Assembly: GCF_021869535.1 (NCBI RefSeq)
Contig: NW_026262701.1
Span: forward strand, 46,317,278-46,381,277
DNA: 64,000 nucleotides
DNA from: Mytilus californianus
Lineage: Eukaryota > Mollusca > Bivalvia > Mytilida > Mytilidae
Direction of reading: 5' to 3'
Notes under the pieces: generated by a model
What the model saw: the letters and a program-made list of their open reading frames with translations, nothing else
What the model was told of the DNA's origin: nothing
Database searches by the model: none
Part shown: positions 33,289-48,200 of the stretch, piece after piece
How the letters are laid out: each line of letters opens with the position of its first letter
Numbering within the stretch: position 1 is the stretch's first letter
Program-made: the position numbers and the translations under genes

Positions 33289-33570
33289 TTAATCTTCAAA
33301 GTCATACAAAAAGTACATCAGCCACAGCATGTAGGAAGGTCCAAGTTGTCTTCGTAAATCGTAAATGTCATCTTTTTTATTGACGTTCCGAGTTTTCCTC
33401 GGGTCGAGGTGTCTATCATTTGTCTCCTTTGGGAAAACCCCAAATTTAAAACAAACAACATTTTTATTTCGAAGACTTTGCAGACAATCGTGTGTTGGGC
33501 TCTTTTCACGACCACAGTCGACAATTGTGGACAAGGGATTAAAATCGGAATTCGTACAAGTGGGAAACAG
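33289..33570 (-). other. Coding-like minus-strand open frame, unknown
   Basis: The frame is open for 94 codons, from just after a TGA at about 33573 down to the stop at 33289. It reads LFPTCTNSDFNPLSTIVDC, then CLQSLRNKNVVCFKFGVFPK, and later RNVNKKDDIYDLRRQLGPSY, ending YFLYDFED. Its balanced charged composition and higher G+C look more like protein than the surrounding frames, but no acceptor fits cleanly upstream and no family is recognised. It could be an exon of an unseen gene, a retroelement relic or chance. Confidence 0.25.
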
Positions 33571-33576
33571 TCATTA

Positions 33577-35440
33577 AACTTCCGGTGAGCACTTTGACGT
33601 ATTTAAGAATGTGTTGGAATTTCATTTTGATATCATTGAGCACACGTACAGTTTTGTATTTGTTGAAAAGAAAGAGGCTCATGTTTGTTTAAAAAACTAT
33701 TTTAGGGTAAATTATAAGTGAAAATAATGGAAGATGAGAAATAATACTTTATAGTCTCTGTAAATCAATAACACTTCTAAAGTTTATTATATGCCTTAAA
33801 TCTTGAATTCTGTACGGGATTATGTTATTTTAAAATCTGAAGGATAATATCATAAGTCGGCATTGACTAGTTAAAAATTGAAAAGGATTATAACTTAGTC
33901 ATAAATGTTTGTGTTTGTTCATTTTAAATGTAATTTGAGTTGGAAATTTAAGTTTAAGTTAAAAAATAATATACTATTATATAGGACCAATGATTCTATG
34001 TTTTGATACCAATATGATCATCCATTTTTTATTGTTAAAGGTAAATCCAAAAGATTGCACACGAATTCACGAACTCACGGAGAAAATTGGTTCATTTTAT
34101 TTTGCTGTACTACACGACACACCCACACATCAATACTTCTGTTAGTAAACATTTAGTTCCCGAGGGAATAATCCGCATAAAGATCCCGTATATGTCTATT
34201 CGAACAACTTGTAGACTCATTATAGATGACATTTTGGCGTTGGGAATGGAATGTATGTAGTTCTTCACCAACTTTTGTTAAATATTTCAGTATAAAGTGG
34301 ATAAAAAGCTTTGATACTTATATAACACGAAACTCTATTGCTTCTAGGCATCTACATCGATATCGGTATTGCCACGTTGTCAAGGAAATATTGTCACATC
34401 ATTTCTTTAGCGTTGATATTTCTATTCAGTGTATTGTAACCAAATATTTTAAATAACCGACACCATTATGTTAAGTATGTGTTCCCAAAATTTCGAATGA
34501 GCATAACGAGATTCCGCAAATTTCTTAATATCAAAATACACGCAATTACTTTGATCATGAATTGAAAACTTCATGATTCATTCCTTCGCTAAGAAACAGA
34601 AATGTTCTTAATATAATTTTTTTATAAAAAAAAATCACAGAGGAGGTGATAAAGACATTATATGACTTCAATGTATGATTTTTTCTGATGTTTATGTGCA
34701 TACATGTATGTGCTGCGGGAGTAATACGTGTATCTGATAGAAATACAAAGTAAAGTCTCAACCGTGACAATGATGTTACACCGGTTTTTCTGTAAGATTT
34801 GAATTTTAGATGAAATTGTTCATTTTGTCAAATTTCTTTTTGCAGGGCTTTGGGATAGGATAAAGTTTTACAAATACGTTACTTTCTTTTTAGAGAAAAA
34901 AACATAATAAAACATCCTTTTCCATATTCTGATATACCTCATGGTTGTAATGTCCGGTAAGCCACGATGGGATAATATGATACATTCAGATAATGTATAT
35001 GTATTATATGTAAGTAATGTCACTACTTCTTTCCGTGTTTTATTTATATAAATATACTATGGGACTGTTTAACTCACAAAGAATTATTTTCATGTAACAT
35101 GTGTTAGTACAATGGGGGAGAAGATATCAAGGGAGCAATCATAAACCATAAGTCGTAGACGAACAACACTATGACCATAAAAATGACGAGCGATAAATAA
35201 CAGACTACACAGTAAACTCCAAAAAAATATATTAGTTACTAAAGTAGTATAGAAAACACGTTTCATATTATAAAAAATAACTGCTAAGAAATAACTACTG
35301 GAAGGACCATTTATAAGACAACGGAAGTAGACACAATACATAACGAAACATTTAATACTATATGTATAAGAAAAATGGTGTCTTAAACTGATCTATTAAT
35401 TTCATTAGCAGAATTGAATATGAAAAAAGTCAACAGTTTG
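33577..35440. other. Non-coding stretch, no gene seen
   Basis: Contains a fragment 'ttagttcccgagggaataat' near 34150 that may belong to R4. Nothing else is recognised. Confidence 0.4.
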
Positions 35441-35848
35441 ACTTTTCGTCCCCGAGGGAAAGAGGTTCATCAGAACAGTAGTCAGTACTCTTCTGCTGAC
35501 ATGAGATTTACTTGATGTGGTCATTTACGGCACGCGATCATTTCATGAAAAGTTATAATTCGATACATTCAGGTTTTCTTCGACTAGGTAAAGATGACAT
35601 TTGTTTTTGAATTTTTTATTCCATTGCTCTTGAACTTTTGAAATAATGTAGCTCCATCGCCCTTTAGGTGTACTAAATTGTAAAGTATATTTGATGTCTT
35701 CTCTTTGATATTTCGATAGACTTATCAATTTCGTTACGTAGATCTAAATAAAAATAAACAACATAAGATAATGTATTTATGAATTCCAAAAATATAAATA
35801 ATATGTAGAGACAATAGTATACATATAGGTAAAACTTTAATGTTTGTG

Positions 35849-35854
35849 TTTATT
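35849..35854 (-). terminator. Candidate polyadenylation signal of the transglutaminase gene
   Basis: TTTATT on the plus strand is AATAAA on the minus strand, about 230 bases beyond the stop codon at 36085-36087. It is the nearest canonical hexamer I noticed downstream; AT-rich DNA makes chance hits likely. Confidence 0.35.
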
Positions 35855-36084
35855 TGCTGTCCATTTAGCAAAGTAAAGTAACAGTTGATTAAGCTGCTAC
35901 TGTCAAACCAAAATAGTCTTTTGATCTAACCTTAAATTTCTTACACACTTTGATAGTTTGCCCTATATTGTTATGGATGCAATTTCAAAACAACTAGAAA
36001 CTATAACATAAAATCACCAAATTAATATTATTACGAAAACTACAAAAAAAAGGAAGGAATACATATAATGATAAAAAATGTACA

Positions 36085-36226
36085 TTATTTACTGATCATT
36101 ATTTCGCACGAACCGTCAACCATTGCCAACTCCCTCGAATTAAAGGAGCCAATTAACTCTCTAAGGCCAGCCTTTGTAGGCAAACAATCGACTGTTGCCA
36201 TAAACACTTGATTGCTAGGTACAATA
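36085..36226 (-). CDS. Transglutaminase terminal exon 13
   Basis: Acceptor 'cttttcag'. Encodes [39 protein letters not shown] and SCEIMISK followed by TAA. The 'P...G.R.L.ASF.S..L..V.G' pattern is the normal C-terminus of the family. Confidence 0.95.
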
Positions 36227-39200
36227 CTGAAAAGAAAAACGTTAGTATTTAAACAAATAGCAATTGATATGTAAATGGTAAAAATTATTTTTTAAATAGA
36301 CTAAATTAAATTAAGAAATAATGATTGACAATTCCAATGTTTCTATTCAAGACAATTCTAATATCTCTATGAAGACAATTCCAATGTTTCTATGAAGATC
36401 AGGATGAACTAGAAAAATGATGGTATAGTTATTTTGTCTAGTCTAAAATGTAGTGATATAAACAAATTAGAATAATTTAACACTTTTGTTGGGCGCAATA
36501 GGATTTACGGTCAACAAAAATAAACATTTACACCGTGTATGAATGGTTTGTTATCCTCTGTTCAAAAACATTTGGGAATTTCCTATAATCAAATTAAACT
36601 GTTTTCCATTCTATTATCAAAGCTCTGTTCAAAATTTCAAGAGACCCAAACACTTCAGTTATTGATACATTGATATACATTTTGCTAAGTACAAATTAGT
36701 TGCGATGAATTTGACCATTGATAACCACAAGATAGTCTTCCTGTCACAACTTCTTTCAAAGATGATTAAAATAGCAATAGTAGTAGATAGAATTAGCAAA
36801 TTAGGCTGTTGGATGCTATCAATGTCAGCAATATTTTCCAACAATTTGTACAAAAACAATACCTGCCACTCAGTTATCCACATTTCAGTGAGTGCTTGAA
36901 TCTCATATATCATTTGTGAATTTGAGATTTACAAACAAAAACAAGATTATCATATTGACACCGACGAACTCAAATGTATGACAAATGTGATAATTCACCT
37001 TTCAATGTATTAGTTGTAACATACCCACTTTCCCGTCGTATGGCTTTTGCATAACTCAATTAATACGTTACGCTCTTACATCTTAAAATTAAACAAACCA
37101 AACTATACTAATGATCCTGACAATAAAAGCTCAAACAAAGTTACAAGTATATATATGGGAAAGAAAGACTAAATTCGTACTACATAAGTTTTACGAAAAA
37201 ATTGACCGATACGATGTGTCTGTGTCTCACCTCCAAAAACATGTTTTCGCGGACTTCGATCTTAAGATGTCAGAATAGTTTTCCGATCTTTAAATTTACC
37301 GATTTATGTCATATTCCTGATTGTGAAAGTTTGATTAAGTGTGGAAGATGCATTCATAGCAGGAGATGCTTACCATGTCGACGCACCCAATCTTGCTCCT
37401 TTTGGAATCCCTCATTTCCTTTACCTTGTTTTGTATCTTACTAATGAATGTATCAGATTTGATCAACTAATAACTACTAGAAGTAATTGCCCTAGTATCT
37501 TGTACCATGTATGCTATACAAATGTTTCATCTTTTTGAAAAATTCTAGGATAAAATACATGTAAAGAATACTCTCCCTCGTATCAACAAACAGTTCTTAC
37601 CTTTGAGGAAGTACTTGGGTTTTTGTTAAGCCAATACCTTCGACCGTTAATTCGCAATCAGTCAGAGCACATGGAAGTGGGTTTGTAAATGATACTTCTG
37701 CTTTCATCATTTTGCCAATCTTTCCGTTGTCTGGTATCTATGTTAAAAGTACCAGCACAAAATTAGTATATTCCGCCTTTTCGCCTGATTTTTATATAGA
37801 AAGAAGTCTTTGTATAATACATTCAACTTTCTGTAGCTGATAGACGGTATGTTATGAACGTATATACACAGAAGTAATTAGTGTAACTAAGTCTCACAAA
37901 GGAGGTCTCCTTTGGCCTACATACATATATAATCCCGGGGACTCATCTTATACAGTCGGGGGCAAAATTTCAAGTTTCAAGGTATTTAAACATTCTTGGC
38001 TTTGATGTTTTTTAGTTTGAGTGTTCATGGTGAATGTAAATCCACAAAAGCACTATAAGCGCATCAGATAATGATTCTGGATGATTAATTTCCTGGGAAA
38101 ATAACCAGATGTCTGAGAAAAATGTAATGCTAGTCCTTAATTTTCAACACAACTTGTAGGGGCAATTTTGAAAATTGATGAGGAATGCTCCAGTCTGAAT
38201 TATTATTTAATACATCATGACATGTCAAACAAGACAAAATAGGTTTTTGGGTTGGTATGTCAACCATTTTCAGGATATTTGAAATTTCTCACATGGCTTT
38301 GGTTATGCAATTTGACATGCCAAACAAGAAAAGTTATTGTTAAGAGGAGGGTATCGTAAACATTTTCAAGATATTAGAATATTGTCAAATTGCTGGATGC
38401 ATTGATAACCCTTTGAAACTCATCTTACACGCCACTGGATTGTATTATTATGTAGAAAATGTACAACATTTTTCATTTATTATATTATCTATATATATAA
38501 GATAAAAGTTTGTTTTCGACTTATAAGTTTGAATATCTCTTCGGTGTCCTTCGTCTTTCTTCTATTATAATTTTTGGGTAATTGAAAAATAATTTTAAAC
38601 GTCATTGTCATAGGTGACCATTGACTTTTATACCCTTAAGTAGGTCATATGGTCAAATCATAATCACTGAAGACCTATTACTCACTGTGCTGAAGTTCTT
38701 ACCATTAAAACATTATGATAAGATTTTCCATTCACGTTCTTTGAAAAAATATTGAAAAAACGGAACTCCAAATTAAATTCAAAAAAGGGGAATGTTCATA
38801 AAAACTGATGATATAAAAAGTTAGACTTTGTCAGATAACGGAAATAATAGAAAACATCTGTCATATTCCTTATTTGGTAGAAGAAAATTAAAATGGTCGG
38901 TTTAACCTGGTTTTATAGTCAAATCTACCACTTGTATGACAGATGCTTATCATGTTTAAAGTTCTGCTACATTGACAAAATTTGGTGAGAAAAACGATAC
39001 AGACAGTATTTCCCATCCATCTTTTCAACCTGAAAAGTACCCTTAAATAGACCTCTATTCCCAATCAAATCTCATTATGCACAACTAGCCATTCAAGTAT
39101 AGCTCATTGTAGAGCCTTGATTACATCCGACTTGCTGTTTCTAAAATAATACTGCAGACAAATGCAGATGCTAATGGAACCCGGAATAATATAACAAGAG

Positions 39201-42200
39201 GAGGAAGGACTGATTAAAACAATAAGTCCCCAAACTTAGTTTAGGAGACTGTTATATTAGTATTATTGTTTTCATCCGTATATATATACCTTGATCGTAA
39301 GGTCTGGTTTGATCAGGCGGAATGTATCTTGATCGACATACGTTTGGTTCGTCTCGAGGACTTGACACATGCATGACATTTCCATATGACACTGATCAAC
39401 CAGCTTGTTATAGTATTCATCAAATGTCACCTTCAGACTCAATTCTTTACCTAAAAATGGATAACTAATAAATTTAGAAATATCATAACATTTGCGTTCA
39501 GCTTAGTCTGCTACTTTATATAAAGAATTTGAAAGCTAATACTAAATATATGTTATTTTACCTTGTTTGTTTGTTAGTTAGTTCACTAAGGTTTGAAGAA
39601 ATTTTTCAAATATTTGTAAAATTTTGTAGCGTTTTGTTGGACTGTTTAAGAAGTAGTATGATTTTTGGAAACTATATTTTATACTCGTTAATCAATTGCA
39701 CCTTCCAATTTTGTCCATTATACAGATCGAGAAACACATTCATTACGCAAAGGTACTCTGTTACATCAACCCTCATTCTTAAAATAAAATAATCACTCAA
39801 CTCACTTTTATTAGCTCCTATTTTCTTTTTTTCAATAACTAATTTTTTCACACGTTTAGCTGTAATCCCGGTATAGAACATACTACTTGTATGTATACAA
39901 CCAGAAAAGGTCCGTGTCTCGCTGCTATTATTGGTAATCTTCAAGCTAATCTCAAAATCTTTGCCATATGGATCTGTTTCTTTCTTCAGCAATTCAAATT
40001 GTACATCCTACATTGAAATATGTACTGTTCTAGACGGTTATATAACTATACGATATACAAGTGCGCTCATTTTCTGTCGTTTGTGCTTTCATGTGAAACA
40101 CTGTTACTCTGCACAAACGTGAAACATTTACTCGGAACTAAAAAAAAAAACCCAAAAACATGTAACTGAGTAAAAATTCACATGTTTTAATTAATGATTT
40201 TGTACGGCTAAGTCTTGATTTTTCAATAATATATTCATGACTGTTCAGCGGATTAAGTTTTTAGGCAGAGTTGACCGATTCTGATTTTGCTTCATTATAC
40301 AGCCTTGGTTTGGTTTCAGAGCGCTCTTTTTGTATTTAGTCCTATTTGATTGAGTGTTATTGATGAAAATTTTACAGGTTTATCTTACCCCATTTTGTAC
40401 GCTTTTGAAATGATTTGTACACACAAGAAACCGGTGTATTATAAAAAGATGATAGTACAAATGCTTTTAGTGATTTTGTTATAAAGTTGAACAAGAATGT
40501 AAACCAGTGAAGGAAAAAAATTATGTTTTTTGTTAATTGTGTAACCCCTTGGAAGACGGAAGCATAATGCTTTGGTTGTATTTCTATTTCTGGTTCTAAT
40601 GTCATTTTGTCCGGGCTTAAACCTGCTTTGTCTTTTGATTTTTACTATTGATATTTGGCTTATAACCATAAGATAATGTGATGAAATTCATCATGACTTT
40701 TTGGTGATCTTGATTGATATTTTGGGGCATTTTTCATATTAAGCAATTAGGTACATCAACTTAAAACAATGTGTAATATACCATTAAAGATGTTAAATGA
40801 CATTCATCTTAAGAATATGTTCAGTGAAATATTATATATAGGACCTTTCAAGCGCAACTTAGGGTTTGGCCCAGGTGTTGTACCGAACCCCCCATATTTC
40901 AAAAATGTTAAAGATCTCAAAAATTATTCAGATCTCTACCCTTTAACCCTTTACATATTCTTACTAGCCCCTATAGGACCTTTATAGTGCACCATAGGGT
41001 TTTGTCTGCGGACGACAAACCACGCTCTTTTAACAATTATAGTAAAATATTTTGATCACTGAAAAGATCCTGTATATTATGAATTACCATAAGACTTTTA
41101 CAGTGTACAATAGGTTTAGTTCTTTGGAGCCTGGACACATGCCTTATTATACCATTATTAGTTTAGATATCTCCTTAACTGTTCGGACCTTCATCCTTAA
41201 ACCATATAAGTGCACTATGGATTGTCCCGGGGTGGGGGTGTTCATGATACGTCCGTCATATTTAAGACCTCCCCTCATTATTCATGCATAGTCCTATTTG
41301 ACACGATAATCCCTTTCCAGTACTAAAAAGTGTTGTTGTGCCTTTCCTTTAGCAGAATGGCATCTGTCAATGACGCAAATAATTTGTGATGGGCCCGTAA
41401 AAGAGTTCAAATATTTAAAACATTAGATACTAATTATAAATTATAATATCATTAATAAAGCGCATACCATAGGTTTGCCTTCTTCATGGTAGATACCTTT
41501 CCTAGTAGATACTTGATTGGCGTTTATGACAGCTGTTCTTTCTTCAATCGAACCTTTTAAACAATGAGATAAATACTGGGTTGATAACTAAAGAAAGAAG
41601 TTGTGTACAATTACCATTCATCATCAATTATGAAAATATATAGCAAACTGCTTCTGATTCATTTCAATATAAAAGATACATTTGTTTTAAAAAACTATAA
41701 TTGTTCTTATAGTCGTGTTTCTTTTTATTTACGTAAATCTTTACGTGGGTTGGTATTTGTGCATCCAGCTATCGGGGTTTTGGCTTTGAGCATTCCTGGT
41801 ACAGGTGGGCCCAGAGGTGCAATTCGGACGCAAGAGGTTTTTAAAGTATTACTTTCATTTTGTGTACCCTTGTATATATATTTAACTTAATTTGTCCTTT
41901 ATTAACTCGGATTAACTATCAATTGCAATAACGTTTTTTGCTGGCATCTTTGTCATATTTATTTGTTTGTTTGTTTGATTTTTTTAGTCAGTTTTTATGA
42001 AATTCAAGCTTTCTGCTTTGATCTTTGAGTTCTGTTTTTTTTTTTTATACTTTTAATGAACAAAGATGTATGTGCAACACTAAAGTAGAACTGTCTTAGA
42101 TTCCAATAAATCTAAGAACTAAGTGAACTATAAATGTCTGTATACGTTAATATAGGGCGTGTTAACGTAGGATTTGTGTATTGTAACGGTACATAGGTAT

Positions 42201-45200
42201 ATATCCCATCCAAGTACAATCAGTAGGTTATATCAATTTCAAAGATAAATTTATTTGAATAAACTTAAGGTGTCCTTGAATAACATAGATGCATCTGATT
42301 TGCAATAAAGGGGCGTGCTACTAGTAAATCAAGTCTGAAAGGACGAGCTGTTAGTAGCTCACACCTTTAATATCAATCAGGTACACTACATGGTTAGTGG
42401 AATAGACCAAGCATTTCATGTTTCAGGAAAGAGAAACAACCTTCACAGCAAGATTTTATAATTTCCATAATATTTGATCATGTAAGACGTAAGTATTGTT
42501 TTTCTCGTTTTGTTTTTCCAAAATATACCGTATGTTTTAAAGAAAATTCGAACTGATGACATGGAAAATATTGTTATAACATGTATTTTAGATGTCAACT
42601 CATCGCATTTACTCATCCATGCACAAAAGTTAAAATCTTAATTTTCTTCATTAAAGGCTACAGTCGCATTTGTAGGTACTGTCTTCTTACCTATAAAGAA
42701 CATATTTTAAAAGTTTAAAAGTGTTCAAATATTTTTCTTTATTAATCACCTCAGAAATGCTAGCGTTTTGTTTTACAGTCTTTGTTCTCTTTAAACATGT
42801 AATTCTTGTTTTGTACAATAACTAATAATAGATCGATGATGTTGGTGTCAGATAAGCTTTAAAGATCTGAGTACATGCGCCTTAAAGGGAAAATGCACCA
42901 ACCATTTCACAAAGATACTTATTGGAATTAGAATCAATGCTATATGATAATTAACTGATAAGCATGCACCTATCATAAAGCTGCAATTATAACATGGATT
43001 TTCAGGAAGATAACATATCATCGTCATATTGAATATACCCCGACTATTACTAGATCAAAATGTTCTGTCAGATTTTTAAAGTAATTAGTTTGAGCTGACC
43101 GGGAAACGAACCAATCGATGCGACCCCGCTATCACGAAAACTCTAATTCAGCTAATTTTGGAAAAGAAACGTTTTGTTAGATTTCATTTAATAACAAATA
43201 TATATTTGATGTCTGCATAATAATTGGCTTTCTATAAGATTTTGATTCATTACTAACCACGGCACTATAATTCTGTTCAAGTAAATCTAGTGAATATTCA
43301 TTCTCGATAATGATACTAGTTTTTATCGATTATTTATTTTATTTATTTTTCTTTCTGAGATGTTTTATACTTTAGTTAATTCTGCATTGATAGAACACAC
43401 ATACAAAGCGTGTTTAATAAAATAGCTTACTAAAGGTAGTATTTAAAAATGTTATACATAAGTATGCCTCATAGATCTTCATGGTTATTTTTTAACATGT
43501 AAACTGATAACTATAAGGAGGTTAATATTTTACAAACATTGAACCTCAAAGTCCGATTGCATATTACTACCGTCTTTGGCTATTTAACAGTTGTTTGACA
43601 GTAGCTTTTCTAACAAATAACTTCCTAAAACATGATATATGTTTTACCTTCTGGATGTTTGTACTGATTGGTTACATCTTCACGATACCTATCATCGCAG
43701 AAATATTCCTTTTTTCCCACTGGTTTCCCTATTGGGAGTTTTGTACTAATTCGTATGCCTATGCTGGAATTAAATATGATAAATGTTAAACGAACACGAC
43801 TAAAACATTAATTTGTGTATAAAATGTGAGTCATTGTAATGTGTTTTGCCCTGCCATTAGATTAATTATTGGAAGTTTTGAATCCCGATTCTCCTTTCAT
43901 ATCATATAATCCCGACAATTGATAATCTCTAGTAATGTTATATTTCCTTTATACTGTCGTCTTTTTCATTCAAAAGATTTTTTGTTTGCTTTATACCATA
44001 ATCGATGTTTATTCAAACGAATGTTAGATTGGGCACTTTGTGTTTCCAACGTAATTTATACATCAACTATTAAATGCGAACACATGAATTGTCACTACAA
44101 TTTCCCCCGTTAGCATACAGTTTTTAGAATTGAATAGTTTTACGATTTGAAATCACTGGTAGCTTGCATTCTTTTCATACGGAAGAAAGAGCGGCTGATA
44201 CTGGCAGATTTTCAACATAACCACTTCTTCTTTCAAAGAAGGCAACATTGGTAGAGAAAGTTTTGTTATAAAAGTTGTCTCCAATATTTTCTTGGTCTTC
44301 CAAAAAAATATGCTTGGTGGTATATTTTTCAAATTGTTTCGAACTAAGGAGGACACATTTTTTTTCATTTCTGGATGATTGCTGATGGCAAGATATGTCC
44401 CCTTTCTAGTTGTTTAGGGAAGCGGAGCTAGACAAAATTTTGATATCAGAAAGGTTGTCTCCAATATTCAAAATATGGTCTTCTAAAACTTATGATTGGT
44501 GTTTTTGGAAAAACTTTCAGGTTGTATGGGGAAGCGGAGCTAGAAAAAATTTTGTTATCATAAAAGTTGTCTCCATTATTCAAAATATGGTCTTCTAAAA
44601 CATATGATTGGTGGTTATGGATAACTTTTTAGGAATAATAATGTATATTTTTCCAATTGTTTAAAACTATGAAGGACACATTCTTCTTATATCTGGATGA
44701 TTGCTGAGTGCAAGATATGTCAGGTGAGCTCCTCGATGATTGTTTTAATTCCAACTGTTTTGATACAATTGACCCTGACGAGTCTGGTGTAGACGAAAAG
44801 CGATTCTGGCGTAGCAAATTATAAGCCTGGTTTCTTTGGTAAATTTTTTAAACAACCACTGGTCGATGCCATTAGTGGTGGACGTTTCGTGTCCAGGTGT
44901 ATCACCAGCAAAGTAGTTCGCACTTTTCTGTTGACAGGATATGTCATGGAAACGTTTATTTTCTGTAAATCTACTGTTTGTCAAATATTAATTTATTAAA
45001 GGTTTTCTAACCCTAGACATAGATTGCCATAGCCGTACTTGGCACAGCGTTTCGGAGTTTTTGGGGTTTTAAATGCATTTCAAATTCGTATTTGATTTGG
45101 CTTCCAATTGTTTTGGTTCGAGCAATACCGATATGTCTGATGTCAAGCGTAGCAAATGATCAGCCTCGTATCTTTGATGATGTTTTATTCACACTATAGA

Positions 45201-48200
45201 GGTGCACAAATGTCAATTTTGAAAACAGTCTGACGTTTTAAACTTTGGGAAATTCTCACGTTTTTTTATAAATTTTGTCCACTGAAACGTTAGCAACGGC
45301 TTTACTTAAAAGATATAGGATTTTCATCAACATTGTAGTATATGCATGACATCTGGTATCAAAGCATCGTATTTGATAAGGTTGTTGTTCACGTTGAAAT
45401 ACTTATTGAAAGATTTATGAAAATGTGTTTATTTTAGTAACATTGCTCATCGTCATGTAATAAAATTTAGAGATAACTGTATTGTATTTGAAGCTTTGCG
45501 GACGTCCATCGGTAGTTTTACTGTCGCAAATTTAGTTTACCTGGCGACGCGTAGCATTATTCTAATGCAAAATAAACAATTCATTCAATTTTAGTAATTA
45601 TTTTAGTGTAATTTTTTCATTAAACGAAAATTCCGCGAAATGATGTTATCTTCTTAAGTGCCTAAACTAGGTGACGTCATAGGTATGCTTCCGGCATCAA
45701 ACGTAAACACCGGGCGTTTTCTGGCTTCTTGTCCGCTTTAAAATGTAATAAAATTTGATAAAAAGAAGATTTCTAGGTGCAAAATGTGAGTTTTTTTTAT
45801 TATTATTGGAGAAATTACATCTCAATAGAGGGTCTCAATACATTCCGGAATTCAAAATGTCGGCTTCCTTAGTTACAGACAGGGAGATAAAGAATTTTAC
45901 GCTTATTGTCATCCAATCAGAACCATTGATATAAAAAATAATTGCATTAGAATTCTTCTTTATCTTTGGCATAAAATGTTTTGGGTTTGAGCGTTCCTGA
46001 GGTTAAACCAGACAATTTCCTTGGTCTGACCAAAGTTATATAGTGTTATTTTCATTTTCAATAGCCATTACTTGATACCACACAAGTTCCCTAAAACAAA
46101 TTGTATCATAATTTAAAATATTTAACGTCATAATTAAAAAGAGATTGTTGCATGAAGTCCAAAGATTATTCGGAGACAGATCTAGGGACATTCGTAGACT
46201 AAATACCGAAAAGGTTAAATACGTCTACTGTATACTGTTTTTACTTTTTCTTTAACGTTTGAAGGCGAATGCATATTTTTAAACCCAACTTTTATATGTG
46301 ATGACTTTTATCTGACAGTCTTTTACAACATACATTTTTCTTTTTTTATTATTGTTTTTTAATTAAGGAACCAGCAACCATATATTTTTTGAAAAAAGCA
46401 AAATAATAGTTACTTTAAAATTGATGATATACATGTTCATGTTGCTTCACTGTTCTTATAAAATTATCTTTATGAAACAAATTGAAACAAATTATCATAA
46501 AAGAATAATTTTGTCCTGATGACTTTTGGAAAATTAATTGGTTTTGATGCCACCTACCTATTTTTGCTTAGCTTAATTTTTGTGACATCCCCAAATTCAT
46601 CCATTTTCCATTTTATTCTGTCAGCGTTCAACTCAGCGAAGATAAATGGTGTATCATAGGGAAGGTAGACCTCGCCGCTTTTGATTGCCGCTAATGGTGC
46701 AGGTCCACATCGATAAATACCTGATTTAGTGAAATAAAAATTAAAGTAAAATATAAGCAATATATTAATATCAATGGCAACAAAACAGTATGATTTTATG
46801 TAAATAACCATCATCCGTTTTTATCAAATTTACTGTTCTACTTAAAAAAAAGTAATGCACTGACAATTTTCTTTTCATTTATCAGCTTTGAGTACAGTTT
46901 TAAATTTAGAAAGATATATCAATGGCTTACATAAAGTTTTTCAATATATTAAAATTTCTTTACAAAATCCACAAGATATATCTCATGTTGTAAAATATTT
47001 CAGAGTTATTCAGAAGAAAGCAAAATTTATACAATCTAGACCTTGTTTATTTTAAATCATAAATGAAAAATGAACATCTGAGATCAACGTCAATGAGTAT
47101 ATAACTGAAAAGCACACGGTAACTAGAAATATAAATCTAAAGATCACCATGCGGTCTCCAATGCCCGATCAACAAGTATTCATTATATTGTAAGCTATCC
47201 TAATGGGTGGCATCAAGTATATCAAACGTTAGAAATTCAGCACTGACGACGAATATATGGAAAGCATACATATATTTCTGACGAAAAGCCACACAAAAAC
47301 TTGATTCAGGGATATTTCTTAACCCTAGGCCGATTATTTTGACCAGTGAACAAACGTGAGATACAAATAAAAGTGGCAAAATAATCAATAAAGAAAAAGT
47401 TAAACCATACAGGTATAACAAAATATTCACATACATGTACTACAAAATAAAAACAACAATTAAAGATACAGTATCAACTGATGTTCGCAGCTATTTAAAG
47501 CAATACCTATCAACAAGAATGAAAAATATATTTAACTCACCATCACTGGCTTCTTGTTCTGTACCATCTATAGCTTGCCATCCGCCGTAGCCTTTTGGCA
47601 GATCTGGTCTTGCCATCCATACATCGTTCCAAACATGGAAATTCCTTCAATTACAAAAACGAATAGAAAATTGAAACATATCGTGTCTATATTTGCGCTA
47701 TCCGAAATCATTTTGTTGAGAAGACCATCTGTACTTCATAAGTAGTAAAATTGGTACCGTTAATGTTATGTGTTACAAAACAAACATTCGGAACTAGTCA
47801 ATTAATATGAGTCTGAAAAAATCGTGTTATCCGACCACACTCTGGAATGTCTGAATATGAATAATTGTAGTCTGGTTAAAGTAGATACTACTATGGGGTG
47901 GTTAACGACATTGCATTGACTACTTAATTTGAAGGTCAAGCACGGTCGGTTTCTGAAAGTAGATGTGTGTTTTCCGACATCTTGTATTGTAAAATAGCAG
48001 AACACAATCGGTTTTGATTTTTAATGAAATATGCACATTTTGAGACAGGAGTGCAATAGATTTGTAATATCTTTCATTAAAATTAAAAAAAATTATGCGA
48101 TTCATTTCATTATTACACATGGTATTACAAATAAAACATATTTTTTTGGTTTGTTTTTTTGCAAGTTCTGATAATATAAAAATAAGAAGATTTGGTATGA

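Noticed and set aside
37202-37538. Two Cys-rich plus-strand frames as secreted peptides
   Set aside because: They fall in dispersed repeat R7, present again at 63.2-63.5 kb without a conserved frame.
39529-39792. 87-codon plus-strand frame as a gene
   Set aside because: It lies in a transglutaminase intron next to exon 10, is hydrophobic and T-rich, and has no splice or motif support.
43595-43789. Plus-strand frame of 64 codons as a gene
   Set aside because: It is the antisense shadow of transglutaminase exon 8, which has correct splice sites and phases.
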